A DNA stretch of 64,000 nt from Streptomyces sp. R21 (GCF_041051975.1 NZ_CP163435.1:7419001-7483000); one strand, 5' to 3'; numbered from the stretch's first letter, positions 51,413 to 60,454 are shown. Made by a program: numbers and translations. Notes: a model not told the origin generated them from the letters alone.

Positions 51413-52171
51413 ATGGAGTGGAACGGGAAGGTCGTGGTCGTCACGGGCGGCACCCGCGGAGTCGGCGCCGGGATCGCACGGGCCTTCGCGAAGGCGGGCG
51501 CCGAGGTCGTCGTCTGCGCGCGCCGCGATCCCGAAGTCCCGTTGGACGGCGTCGAGTTCATGCCCGCCGACCTGCGCGACCCGGACGCCGTGCAGGGCCT
51601 CTTCGCCGCGCTGCCCCGGCTCGACGTCCTGGTCAACAACGTGGGTGGCACGCCGTACCGGCTCCTCGCACAGGCCGACGCCGAGCGGCACGCGCGCGTG
51701 ATCGAGCTCAACCTCCTCGCACCGCTGACCGCCTCGCTCGCCGCGTACGACCTGCTGCGGCGCGCCAAGGGCTCGGTCGTGATGATCGGCAGCGTGAGCG
51801 GAACCCGGCCCTCACCCGGCTCGGCGGCGTACGGGGCCGCCAAGGCGGGGCTGGAGAACCTCGCCCGGTCGATGGCCGTCGAATGGGCCCCCGACGTCCG
51901 GGTCAACACGCTGGTCGTCGGCATGGTCCGCACCGAGCAGGCGCATCTGCACTACGGGGGCGAGGACGGCATGACCGCCGTCGCCGGGACCGTCCCGCTG
52001 GGTCGCTTGGCCGAGCCGTCCGACGTCGGCGAGGCCGCCGTGTTCCTCGCCTCGGACGCCGCCGGGTACCTCAGCGGGGCGAGCCTGCTCGTCCACGGCG
52101 GCGGCGAGCGGCCCGCCTTCCTCGATGCCGCGACCGCCAACAGAGACGGCGAAGAGAGCAGGGAGAGTTGA
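51413..52171 (+). CDS. Short-chain dehydrogenase (Rv3549c-like) of steroid cluster
   Basis: 252-residue SDR: VVVTGGTRGVGAGIARAFAKAG cofactor motif, VNNVGG (an NNAG variant), Ser in MIGSVSGTR, YGAAKAGLENLARS, and HGGGERP at the end. Position beside echA20 and ipdAB matches an SDR gene of the mycobacterial KstR2 regulon; exact step unknown. Ribosome site GGAAGG lies about 9 bp before the ATG. Next SDR starts 2 bp after the stop. Confidence 0.8.
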   Translation: MEWNGKVVVVTGGTRGVGAGIARAFAKAGAEVVVCARRDPEVPLDGVEFMPADLRDPDAVQGLFAALPRLDVLVNNVGGTPYRLLAQADAERHARVIELNLLAPLTASLAAYDLLRRAKGSVVMIGSVSGTRPSPGSAAYGAAKAGLENLARSMAVEWAPDVRVNTLVVGMVRTEQAHLHYGGEDGMTAVAGTVPLGRLAEPSDVGEAAVFLASDAAGYLSGASLLVHGGGERPAFLDAATANRDGEESRES

Positions 52172-52172
52172 G

Positions 52173-53096
52173 ATGAGTACTGCACCGCTGCTGTGCGAGG
52201 GGCGGGTCGTCATCGTCACGGGCGCCGGACGCGGGCTCGGCCGGGCGCACGCACTGGCGTACGCCGCCGAGGGCGCGCGCGTCGTCGTCAACGACCTCGG
52301 CGTCGGCCTCGACGGCACCCCGGGCCCGGGCAGCCCGGCCCGGCAGGTCGCCGAGGAGATCCGCGCCGCGGGCGGCGAAGCGGTGGCCCACGGCGGCGAC
52401 ATCGCGACGACCGAGGGCGCCGCGTCCCTCGTCCGCACGGCCCTGGAGACGTACGGCCGCCTCGACACCCTCGTCAACAACGCGGGCTTCCTGCGCGACC
52501 GGATGCTCGTCAACCTCGACGAGGACGACTGGGACGCCGTGATGCGTGTGCACCTGAAGGGGCACTTCCTGCCGCTCAGGCATGCGGCGGCCCACTGGCG
52601 GGCCGAGGCCAGGGCGGGCCGGACCCCGCGGGCCCGGGTCGTCAACACCAGCAGCGGAGCTGGGCTGTTGGGGTCGGTCGGGCAGGGCAACTACAGCGCT
52701 GCCAAGGCCGGGATCATCGGGCTGACCCTCGTCGCCGCCGCCGAGATGGGGCGCTACGGAGTCCAGGTCAACGCGATCGCGCCCGCGGCCCGCACCCGGA
52801 TGACCGAGGACGCCTTCGCCGGGACCATGGCCGCCCCCGACTCCCCGGGCGCCTTCGACGCGATGGCACCCGAGAACGTGTCGCCGCTGGTGGTCTGGCT
52901 CGGCTCCGACGCCTGCGCGGGTGTCACCGGACGCGTCTTCGAGGCCGAGGGCGGCCGCATCACCGTGATGGAGGGCTGGCGCCCGGGGCCGAGCGCCGAC
53001 AAGGGAGCACACCGGTCGCCCTCCGAGGCGGGCGACACCGCCCTCAAGCTGCTCGCCGCCGCGGAGGTTCCGGGCGCGGTGTACGGCGCACAGTAG
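52173..53096 (+). CDS. Short-chain dehydrogenase (Rv3548c-like) of steroid cluster
   Basis: 307-residue SDR with VIVTGAGRGLGRAHALAYAAEGARVVVNDLGVGLDGT, the longer cofactor loop typical of MFE-2/HSD17B4-like dehydrogenases, then NNAGFLRDRML, SSGAGLLGSVGQGNYSAAKAG and a C-terminal extension (about 250-307). This subtype acts on 3-hydroxyacyl-CoA or steroid hydroxyls. Start ATG has GGGAGAG upstream. Last gene of the rightward pair; a LAL regulator gene follows 104 bp later. Confidence 0.82.
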   Translation: MSTAPLLCEGRVVIVTGAGRGLGRAHALAYAAEGARVVVNDLGVGLDGTPGPGSPARQVAEEIRAAGGEAVAHGGDIATTEGAASLVRTALETYGRLDTLVNNAGFLRDRMLVNLDEDDWDAVMRVHLKGHFLPLRHAAAHWRAEARAGRTPRARVVNTSSGAGLLGSVGQGNYSAAKAGIIGLTLVAAAEMGRYGVQVNAIAPAARTRMTEDAFAGTMAAPDSPGAFDAMAPENVSPLVVWLGSDACAGVTGRVFEAEGGRITVMEGWRPGPSADKGAHRSPSEAGDTALKLLAAAEVPGAVYGAQ

Positions 53097-53200
53097 TGCG
53101 ATAGGCGTACGGCATCCCGGAGTTGCGGACCCTGGACCGCACACCTTCCCCCTGAGGAGGATGCAACGCAGGGGGCGGCAGCACGGGGAGGTGAGCCGCG

Positions 53201-56071
53201 ATGGGCGCAGCGGATCCCTCGGCGCGGGCACAGCAGCAAGCGCGAGTGCAGCGGCGATTGCAACCGGGGCAGCCGGGACAACCGGGAGACGCACCGCTGC
53301 TCGGCCGCGCCGGCAGTCTCGCCCTCCTGAACGCTGCCCGCGACCGGGCCCGCGCCGGAGAGCCCCGACGCGTCCTGGTCGAGGGCCCGGCCGGCATCGG
53401 CAAGACCGCCCTCGTACGCCACTTCCTGCGCGGCTGCCCCCGCGTCCTGTACGCCGCTGGGGAGGAGTCAGAGTCCGGCCTGGCCTTCGGCGCACTGGAA
53501 CAACTCCTCGGCGCCAGGCCCCGCTGGGCGGACCACGCGGCGGCGGGGGCGGACCTGCTGGAGGCGTTGGGCACGGCACAAGGTGAGGGGCAGGGAGGTG
53601 GCCAGGAGCCCGGCGACCCCGTCACCGTCGTCCTGGACGACGCTCAGTGGGCCGATCATCCCTCGCTCCAGGCGCTGGCCTTCGCCGTGCGGCGGCTGCG
53701 GGCCGACCGGGTGCTGGTGCTGGTCGTCGTACGGGATGCCGCCGATCCGGGGCTGCCGGGCGGGGTGGCGCGGCTGTTCACGTCCGACGACGTCGTGCGG
53801 GTACGGCTCGACGGGCTCGACCCGGAGGAACTGAAGCGGCTGAGCGCCGAGTTGGGCGTGTCGGGCATGACCTCCCGGGCCGCGGTACGGCTGCACGCGC
53901 ACACCGGCGGCAACCCCCTGCACGTACGCGCCCTGCTGGAACAGGAGGGCTCCGGGCTCCTGGGGGCACTGGCGGAACCGGATGTCGCACCACCCGCCCC
54001 GAAGTCGTTCACCGCACTGGTACTGGCCCGCCTGTCCGCGAGCGGCGCGGGGAGCCAGGCCCTGGTATGCGGCGCGGCCGTCCTCGGCACGCACTGTTCG
54101 CTGGCGGAGGCGTGGGAGGTCGCGGGGGTGGACGCCGACCGGGACCGTCCAGTCCCTTCAAGCGACCCGTCAGCCCCCCGAGTGCCCAGGGCGCCCGGCG
54201 CCCTGGAAGCCCTCGAAGAAGCCGTACGCGCCGGGCTGTTGACCGAGGCCCCCGGCGACCCCCTGATCCGCTTCCCGCACCCCCTCGTGCACGCCGCCGT
54301 CTACCACCAGCTGGGCCCCTCCCGGCGGGCCGCGCTCCATCTGCGGGCGGCCGCTGTCGCCGCGGACGAGGCGCAGCGGTTACGGCACCGGGCGCTGGCG
54401 GCCTCCGGTTCCGACGCCCGCCTGGCGGGTGAACTGGCCGCGCTGGGGCGGAAGTTCGCCGCCGAAGGAGCCTGGGCCGATGCGGCGGGGCAGCTCACGA
54501 CCGCCGCGCGGCTGAGTGCGGACCCGGCGACGTACGAGCAGTGCACGCTCGAAGCCGTCGAGTGCGAGGTGCTCGCGGGGGATGTGCCGAACGTCGCCGA
54601 AGTCGCCGAGCGAATCGGGCAGTTCGCCCCCGGCGGCTGGCGCAGCTATCTGCTCGGTCGGCTGAGCCTGTTCGACCTCGGCCGGGCCGAGGCGCTGCTC
54701 GGCGACGCCTGGCGCCGCTGCGACCCGGAGACCGAACCGGTTCTCGCGGCACGCATCGCGGGCCAGTTCGCCGCCCTGCACGGCAGCACCGCGCACGGCG
54801 CCGAGATGGCCGAGTGGGCCGAACTCGCCCTGCGGCTCGCACCGGACGACACCGCCACCGACATGATCCGCTATCTGCGGCTGACCGGGCTCGCGATGAG
54901 CGGACGGGCCGCGCCCACCCTGGCCGGACTCGGCCCGCTGCCCGACCCGGCGGTGGCGGCCCCGGCCCAGCTGGAGGAACTGCTCGGCCGCGGCAGCCTG
55001 CGCGAGTTCACCGGCGATCTCACCGGCGCCGTAAGGGACTTGACCGGGGTCTTCGGTGCCTGTCACGGGCGGGCCGCGTCCTTCCGGGTGGTGGCCGCGA
55101 CCTCGCTGGCCTCCGCCGAATACCGGGCGGGCCGCTGGGACGACGCCACCGTCCACACCGACCTGGCGCTGTCGCTCGCCGCCGACACCGACCAGCCGCA
55201 CATCGCCCTGTACTGCAGGATGCTCGCCGCCCTGGTGCACGCGGCGCGCGGCGCGTTCGGCAAGGCGCAGGCCCACGCACGTGTGGCCCGCGACTACGCC
55301 CAGTGGGGCCACGTCAACCCGGTCCTGTGGGCCGGCCTCGCCGAGGGCCATCTCGCCCGTGCCCAGGGCCGCCCGGCGGACGTCGTGGTGGCCATGGAAC
55401 CGCTCCTCGGCCTCGGCCCGCGCGGCGACTTCGAGGAACCCGGGACGGTGCCGTGGGTCGACGTCCTCGCGGATGCGTGGTCAGCGCTCGGCGACGAGAA
55501 ACGCGCGGCACAGATCCTCGCCCCGTACGAGGTCCTGGCCGCGCAGCGCGGCCACCCCGGGGCGCTGCTCCTCGCCGCCCGCGCCCGCGGCACAGTGGAG
55601 GCCGCGCGCGGCGACACCGCGGCGGCCGAGCGCGCGTACCGCTCCGGCCTCAATCACGCCGCCCACGTCGAGGCCCCCTTCGACCGTGCGCTGCTGCATC
55701 TCGCGTACGGCGGCTTCCTGCGCCGCACGGGCAAACGCACCCGCGCCGGGGAGGAGTTGCAGCAGGCCCGCGACCTCCTCCTGCGGCTGGACGCGGTACC
55801 CGATCTGGAGCGCTGCGAACGGGAGTTGGCGGCGTGCGGGCTGCAACCCGCCGACCGCGAGCCGCGGACGCGCGGCACCGCGCTGCTCACTCCGCAGGAA
55901 CTGGCGGTCGCCCGCCTCGTGGCGTCCGGGCTCACCAACCGGCAGGTGGCACGTGAACTCGTCATCAGCGTGAAGACCGTCGAGTACCACCTCGGCCGGG
56001 TCTTCCCCAAGCTCGGCGTCGACTCGCGCACGCAGCTGGCGACCCGGCTGGCCGACGAGCCCGGCGTGTGA
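53201..56071 (+). CDS. LAL-type LuxR family ATP-binding transcriptional regulator
   Basis: 956-residue regulator. Walker A VEGPAGIGKTALV (about residue 60) and Walker B VTVVLDDAQWAD (about 145) define the AAA/STAND ATPase; TPR-like helices fill the middle; the C-terminal LuxR HTH is LTPQELAVARLVASGLTNRQ through VKTVEYHLGRVFPKLGV. GGGAGGTGAGCC precedes the ATG. Codon 394 is TTA (54380-54382), the rare leucine codon that makes translation depend on the bldA tRNA. LAL proteins are usually pathway activators; being next to the steroid cluster suggests, but does not prove, a target there. Confidence 0.92.
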   Translation: MGAADPSARAQQQARVQRRLQPGQPGQPGDAPLLGRAGSLALLNAARDRARAGEPRRVLVEGPAGIGKTALVRHFLRGCPRVLYAAGEESESGLAFGALEQLLGARPRWADHAAAGADLLEALGTAQGEGQGGGQEPGDPVTVVLDDAQWADHPSLQALAFAVRRLRADRVLVLVVVRDAADPGLPGGVARLFTSDDVVRVRLDGLDPEELKRLSAELGVSGMTSRAAVRLHAHTGGNPLHVRALLEQEGSGLLGALAEPDVAPPAPKSFTALVLARLSASGAGSQALVCGAAVLGTHCSLAEAWEVAGVDADRDRPVPSSDPSAPRVPRAPGALEALEEAVRAGLLTEAPGDPLIRFPHPLVHAAVYHQLGPSRRAALHLRAAAVAADEAQRLRHRALAASGSDARLAGELAALGRKFAAEGAWADAAGQLTTAARLSADPATYEQCTLEAVECEVLAGDVPNVAEVAERIGQFAPGGWRSYLLGRLSLFDLGRAEALLGDAWRRCDPETEPVLAARIAGQFAALHGSTAHGAEMAEWAELALRLAPDDTATDMIRYLRLTGLAMSGRAAPTLAGLGPLPDPAVAAPAQLEELLGRGSLREFTGDLTGAVRDLTGVFGACHGRAASFRVVAATSLASAEYRAGRWDDATVHTDLALSLAADTDQPHIALYCRMLAALVHAARGAFGKAQAHARVARDYAQWGHVNPVLWAGLAEGHLARAQGRPADVVVAMEPLLGLGPRGDFEEPGTVPWVDVLADAWSALGDEKRAAQILAPYEVLAAQRGHPGALLLAARARGTVEAARGDTAAAERAYRSGLNHAAHVEAPFDRALLHLAYGGFLRRTGKRTRAGEELQQARDLLLRLDAVPDLERCERELAACGLQPADREPRTRGTALLTPQELAVARLVASGLTNRQVARELVISVKTVEYHLGRVFPKLGVDSRTQLATRLADEPGV

Positions 56072-56085
56072 GCCCTGTGCGTGAA

Positions 56086-56105
56086 CCCCGGGGATTTCCC
56101 CGGGG
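56086..56105 (+). terminator. CCCCGGGG double-arm hairpin after the LAL gene
   Basis: CCCCGGGG (56086-56093) and CCCCGGGG (56098-56105) flank ATTT; each is self-complementary, and together they can form an 8-bp stem. It lies 15 bp after the LAL stop. Confidence 0.55.
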
Positions 56106-56217
56106 CGCACCCCAGGGCGCCCGAACGCCCATGTCCGTACCGTTCGTTGGGCCCCGCGTGCGCAACCCGTCGCGGAGCGCCTGAAGTCAGGCTGTAGTCA
56201 ACGGGGGACCAACAGCG

Positions 56218-57141
56218 ATGACCGACAACATCCACCGTGTGGTGATCGGGATTCCACACGCCGAAGTACGGGCCGTGGCCGACCGAGTCGTCCAGGAGCT
56301 CGTGCTCGCCGCGGACAAGGTCGCCGTACATCACCTGGAGCCCGCGCGGTATCCCCTGCCCGCGGAAGAGGGCGCCGCCGAGCACCTGATCGCCGGGCGC
56401 TTCGACGGTCTCTCGGAGGAGGAGAGGAGGCGTGCGGCCGTCCGGGCGATGGCCGACCTGAACGGTGGCCCGGAACGCGCCGCGCGCCTCGGCGACCTGG
56501 CTCGCGTCGACCTGTGCGCGGCAGTGTCCGTGGCCGCGCAGGTACGGCGGCTCGGCTTCCCGGACGGGATGCGCTTCCCCGTGGATCACCTGAGGAAGCT
56601 GCCGGCTTCCCTCCTCCCCGAGGAGCCGGCCCCGACCCGTGGTGCGGGCGAGTTCGGCGACGACTGCGGTGACATGCGGACATACCAACCGCCCCTGCGG
56701 TACCACTGGTTCGGCCTCGACGAGCGCGCCGAGTACCCGAGGTCGCACTTCGTCACGCTGGTGCTCGCCGACGGCGGGTGGCCCGGCCTCGCCGCGTACG
56801 TCCACCAACTCGTGGACCTGGTCAGGAAGAAGGTCGTCGGCCAGCTCTCCACCGCGGTGGGCGAACGGGTCGGCGGCGCGGGCGGAGCCGCGAGCGGTCT
56901 CGTCGGGATGGCCGTGGGCGCGGTGGTCTGCTGGGTCCTCGACCGGCTCAAGGGGCTGTACGGCGACGAGGTGTTCCGGCCGGTCACGGTCGGCACGGTG
57001 TTTCCGGCGCCGACCGGCCCCGGCTCACCCGTCGACCGCTCGGGCTGCGGCGGGCACTACCGGCTGACGTACGACTGGCGCGTGTTCGACCGGGTTCCGG
57101 GTCGCGCGCCAGGTCGAGTCCCCGACCGCGTGCCCGGCTGA
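56218..57141 (+). CDS. Unrecognised protein with amphipathic C-terminal region
   Basis: 307-residue protein I cannot assign. It has a folded-looking N-terminal 160 residues (HLEPARYPLPAEE, ARLGDLARVDLCAAVSVAAQVRRLGF), a middle aromatic/charged part (YHWFGLDERAEYPRSHFVTLVLADGG), a Gly/Ala-rich hydrophobic stretch (GGAGGAASGLVGMAVGAVVCWVLDRL, about 220-245) that may contact membrane, and a C-terminal repeat of VPGR/APGR/VPDR units. It stands alone between the LAL gene and a convergent marR. Possibly an effector or toxin-like protein; no evidence beyond composition. Confidence 0.6.
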   Translation: MTDNIHRVVIGIPHAEVRAVADRVVQELVLAADKVAVHHLEPARYPLPAEEGAAEHLIAGRFDGLSEEERRRAAVRAMADLNGGPERAARLGDLARVDLCAAVSVAAQVRRLGFPDGMRFPVDHLRKLPASLLPEEPAPTRGAGEFGDDCGDMRTYQPPLRYHWFGLDERAEYPRSHFVTLVLADGGWPGLAAYVHQLVDLVRKKVVGQLSTAVGERVGGAGGAASGLVGMAVGAVVCWVLDRLKGLYGDEVFRPVTVGTVFPAPTGPGSPVDRSGCGGHYRLTYDWRVFDRVPGRAPGRVPDRVPG

Positions 57142-57277
57142 TCGCCCGGCGGTGCGCCCGGCCGGGCGCGCGGAGCGGGACCGTGGCGGATACGGGGCCG
57201 CCTCGGTTCTACGGGGGCCGTGGCCATACGGGGGCCGCGGCCCCACGGGGGAGCGGGACCGGAGGGCCGCCGGCCGT

Positions 57278-57751
57278 CTAGCGGGAGAGACGGGCGGCGG
57301 CCCTCCGCTGCCGTTCGGCCATGACGCCGAGGAAGCGGGTCACCGTCGCCAGCTCCTCCGTGCTGAACTCCTCGCAGGCCTCGACCACATCGCGTGCCCA
57401 TTCCTCGAAGAAGACGGCCAGTTCGGCGAGCTTCTGCTCGTTCAGCTCCACGACCACACGCCGCTTGTCCGTCGGGTGCTTGATCCGGCGTACGAAGCCC
57501 TTGCTCTCCAGCCGGTCGACGAGGCCCGTGACGGAGGCGGGGGCCAGGCCCGTGCGCTCGGCCAGGTCCTTCGCGGTGAGCGGGCCGAACCGCTGGAGCA
57601 GGTCGAGGGTCTTGGTCTCGGTGGCGCGCAGGCCCTGCTTGTCGGCGACCGCCGCATGGAACATCACCGTGACGCCGCTGTGCTCGCGGCCGACGGTCAT
57701 GAGCTCTTCCAGGGCCTTGGCCCGCTTGTCGTCGCTCTCTCCGCTGCCCAT
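57278..57751 (-). CDS. MarR family transcriptional regulator
   Basis: 157-residue winged-helix repressor: RATETKTLDLLQRFGPLTAKDLAERTGLAPASVTGLVDRLESKGFVRRI, then the DKRRVVVELNEQ wing, and a C-terminal dimerisation helix. It diverges from an MFS drug-efflux gene, with two palindromes in the 118-bp gap. This is the classic ligand-responsive MarR/efflux pairing. Confidence 0.9.
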   Translation of the reverse strand: MGSGESDDKRAKALEELMTVGREHSGVTVMFHAAVADKQGLRATETKTLDLLQRFGPLTAKDLAERTGLAPASVTGLVDRLESKGFVRRIKHPTDKRRVVVELNEQKLAELAVFFEEWARDVVEACEEFSTEELATVTRFLGVMAERQRRAAARLSR

Positions 57752-57770
57752 GGACTCAGCCTAACAAATA

Positions 57771-57788
57771 TTTCGTTCGGTCGAACTA
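57771..57788. promoter_or_regulatory. MarR operator candidate 1
   Basis: TTTCGTTCGGTCGAACTAA shares TTCGTT and CGAAC half-sites with the second site. It lies 20 bp upstream of the marR start, where autoregulation would act. Confidence 0.55.
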
Positions 57789-57822
57789 AGTACTTGCGAT
57801 CACGGCCGGGTTGATGCAACTC

Positions 57823-57842
57823 TTTCGTTAGTCCGAACGAAA
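57823..57842. promoter_or_regulatory. MarR operator candidate 2
   Basis: TTTCGTT-AGTCCG-AACGAAA is a perfect 7-bp inverted repeat with 6-bp spacer, 28 bp before the MFS start. It shares its half-sites with candidate 1. Confidence 0.6.
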
Positions 57843-57869
57843 TAAATCTGAGGTCTTACGGGAGAAGCC

Positions 57870-59309
57870 ATGACCACCGCCCTCGCCGCCACCCCCGCCC
57901 CGGTGGCGGAGCCCTACCCCCGCCGCTGGGCCGCCGCGGCCGTGATGATGATCGCGGCGCTGATGGACCTGCTGGACGGGACCATCGTGAACGTCGCGAT
58001 CCCGTCCATCAGCCGTGATCTGCACGCCTCGCAGAGCGCCCTGCAGTGGCTGGTCTCCGCGTATCTGCTGGGCTTCGCCGCCGCCCTGATCGTCTCCGGG
58101 CACCTCGGCGACCGCTTCGGGCACAAGTCCCTCTTCCTCGCCGGTACGGCCGGCTTCGGGCTCGCCAGTCTCGGGTGCGGGCTCGCCCAGTCGCCGGGAC
58201 AGCTGATCGCCGCCCGTGCCGTGCAGGGCGTGATGGCCGCGGTCCTGGTGCCGCAGGTGCTCGGCTCGTTCCGCACCCTGTTCCAGGGCAAGGAGCGCGG
58301 GGCCGCCTTCGGGATGTACGGCGCCGTGGCCGGGTTCGCCTCCGCCATCGGACTGCTGCTCGGCGGAGTGCTCACCGACGCCGACCTCTTCGGGCTCGGC
58401 TGGCGGTCGGTGTTCCTGGTGAACATCCCGGTGGCCGTCGCGACCTTCGTGGCCGGGCTCTTCCTCGTGCCGTCGACGCGTGAGCGCTCGGCCGGGCGGC
58501 CGGATGTGCTCGGGAGCCTGGTGCTCGCCGGTGGCCTGGTCGCGATCGTTCTCCCGCTGGTGCAGGGGCACAGCAACGGGTGGCCGCTGTGGGGCTGGAT
58601 CTGCCTCGCCGCCGGGGTGCTCGCGGTCGCCGGGCTCGGGGTGTTCGAGGCGCGTCGGCGGGGCGCGTCGACCGTGCCGCTGCTGCCCGCGAAGGCCTTC
58701 CGGCTGCCCGCCTTCTCCGTGGGTGTCGTCGTCCAACTCCTCTTCTCCATCGGTATGCAGGGCTTCTTCCTGGTCTTCGCGATCTGGCTGCAGGGCAGCG
58801 AGGGGTACACGCCGCTGCAGGCGGGTCTCGTCACGGTCGCCTTCTCCGCCGGCAGTTTCCTGACCGCGCCCATGGCCGACGGACTGGCCGTGCGGTTCGG
58901 GCGGCTGGTGCTCGGGGCCGGTGCGCTGGCGATGGCCGGCGGGTTCGGCTGGGTGTGGGCCGCGGTGGACCATTCCTCCGCCGCGCACACCGGGGCGTGG
59001 CCGCTGGTGCCGGGGCTGGTTGTCGCCGGGGCGGGGCTCGGGTTCCTCGTCGTGCCGCTGGTGAACGTGGTGCTGTCCGCGGTGCCCGCGGAGCTGGCGG
59101 GTGGGGCGTCCGGGATCTTCTCCACCGCGCAGCAGTTCGGCGGGGCGCTCGGTGCCGCCGTCATCGGCACGGTCTTCTTCTCCCGTGCCTCCCACGGGCT
59201 GACCGACGCGCTCGCCTCGGCGATGCCCTGGGTGACCGCGGGGTTCGTGCTCTGCGCGGGGCTGTGTGTGGCGTTGCCGCGGCGGGCGGTGGCCGTGCAC
59301 GAGGGGTGA
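57870..59309 (+). CDS. MFS drug-efflux transporter (DHA2/EmrB-QacA type)
   Basis: 479-residue transporter with about 14 hydrophobic segments. Signature regions: LDGTIVNVAIPSISRDL in helix 1, SAYLLGFAAALIVSGHLGDRFGHKSLF (motif A) and ARAVQGVMAAVLVPQVLGSF (motif B with Arg). It would expel lipophilic compounds using proton motive force. GGGAGAAG precedes the ATG. Control by the divergent MarR protein is expected. Confidence 0.92.
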   Translation: MTTALAATPAPVAEPYPRRWAAAAVMMIAALMDLLDGTIVNVAIPSISRDLHASQSALQWLVSAYLLGFAAALIVSGHLGDRFGHKSLFLAGTAGFGLASLGCGLAQSPGQLIAARAVQGVMAAVLVPQVLGSFRTLFQGKERGAAFGMYGAVAGFASAIGLLLGGVLTDADLFGLGWRSVFLVNIPVAVATFVAGLFLVPSTRERSAGRPDVLGSLVLAGGLVAIVLPLVQGHSNGWPLWGWICLAAGVLAVAGLGVFEARRRGASTVPLLPAKAFRLPAFSVGVVVQLLFSIGMQGFFLVFAIWLQGSEGYTPLQAGLVTVAFSAGSFLTAPMADGLAVRFGRLVLGAGALAMAGGFGWVWAAVDHSSAAHTGAWPLVPGLVVAGAGLGFLVVPLVNVVLSAVPAELAGGASGIFSTAQQFGGALGAAVIGTVFFSRASHGLTDALASAMPWVTAGFVLCAGLCVALPRRAVAVHEG

Positions 59310-59324
59310 GTTCTACGGAGTCGG

Positions 59325-59355
59325 GGGCGCGGGAGCCTGGACGGTTCCCGCGCCT
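59325..59355. terminator. Hairpin between the convergent MFS and ankyrin genes
   Basis: GGCGCGGGA (59326-59334) pairs perfectly with TCCCGCGCC (59346-59354), with G-U pairs able to extend both ends. Confidence 0.65.
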
Positions 59356-59403
59356 TCGCGTGCCCGCCGAGGCGTTCTTCGCCCCCCTCCGGGCTGGAAA
59401 TAC

Positions 59404-60348
59404 CTACATCCCCGCCCGCCGCCCAGCGATATGCCCCAGCACAGCCTCCCCGAACGCCCGCCGCTGCGGATCGGGGCTGCCGCACCACGCCGTGGCCGCA
59501 CGGAACGTCTCCTCGTCCGTGCGCCGCCCGAGCACACCGGCGGCCGAGACCCAGTCGGCGTTGGTGGGATCCCCGCAGCGAAGGGCGCGCCCGGCGAGTT
59601 CCTCGGCGGGGACGGCCACGCCGAGCGAGGCCTCGAGGAGAGTCGCGATCGCGATGTGCCCGGTCTGCCGGTCGTCCGAGGCGAACGCACGCTCCCCGAC
59701 CCGGAGTTCGACCTCGACGGTGATGCCGCCGTCCTCGGCGAAGCGGCGGGTCACCGTCTCGTGCCCCGCCCCGTGCGCCCGCTCAAGCCCCGTCCGCAGC
59801 TCGCCCTCGATGTCGAGAGCCGACTGCCGCCGCGCCTCGGCAAGGGCCCGGGCCCGCCCCTGCGCCCCGTGCTCCAGAAGGGCCCGCACGCAGCTGGGCG
59901 AGCCGCGCCGGGCGGCGGCGACCAGCGGCGGCTCCCCGGTCGGCCCGGGAAGGTCGGGATCGGCGCCGGCGGTGAGCAGCTCCGACACGACGGAGGCCTG
60001 CCCGCGCTGCACGGCCCACGTCAGCGCCCGGAACCCGAACGCCTCCTCCAGGTCGGGCCGCGCCCCGGCCGCCAGCAGGGCGCGTACGACAGCGGTGTGG
60101 CCGCCGCACGCCGCGCCGCACAGGGCCGAGTCCGAGCCCGCGCTGAGCCGGTCCGGATGGGCGCCGGTGGCCAACAGGAGCCGTACGACGCCCGCTTGGT
60201 CGCTCACAGCCGCCAGATACAGCGCCGTCTGGCCGTCCCCGTCGACCGATTCGGGGCTCGTGCCGGACCGCAGCAGCCGTACGACCGCGTCCTCGTCGCC
60301 CTCGTGCACGGCGGTGAAGAGACGGGCCGTGGGCTGTTTGGTGCTCAT
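59404..60348 (-). CDS. Ankyrin-repeat protein
   Basis: 314-residue protein. Residues about 8-165 contain about five ankyrin repeats (TALYLAAVSDQAGVVRLLLATGAHPD, FRALTWAVQRGQASVVSELLTAGADPD and relatives). The C-terminal 140 residues form a separate helical region (LRCGDPTNADWVSAAGVLGRRTDEETFRAATAWCGSPDPQRRAFGEAVLGHIAG), HEAT-like in appearance. Likely a protein-binding scaffold; partner unknown. ATG 60348 preferred over an upstream in-frame start. Confidence 0.82.
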   Translation of the reverse strand: MSTKQPTARLFTAVHEGDEDAVVRLLRSGTSPESVDGDGQTALYLAAVSDQAGVVRLLLATGAHPDRLSAGSDSALCGAACGGHTAVVRALLAAGARPDLEEAFGFRALTWAVQRGQASVVSELLTAGADPDLPGPTGEPPLVAAARRGSPSCVRALLEHGAQGRARALAEARRQSALDIEGELRTGLERAHGAGHETVTRRFAEDGGITVEVELRVGERAFASDDRQTGHIAIATLLEASLGVAVPAEELAGRALRCGDPTNADWVSAAGVLGRRTDEETFRAATAWCGSPDPQRRAFGEAVLGHIAGRRAGM

Positions 60349-60454
60349 CCCTCGACCCTCGCTCGCAGGGGCCGCCCGGAGCAAAGTCATTTGGGGTGTT
60401 CTGTCTCACTCCCGTGAGGTGACGCATCACCGCTCGCAGCCGCCCATCCGCCGC

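Noticed and set aside
57828..59488. Minus-strand open frames opposite the MFS gene
   Set aside because: Pro/Arg/Ala-rich with no motif; the plus-strand transporter is clear.
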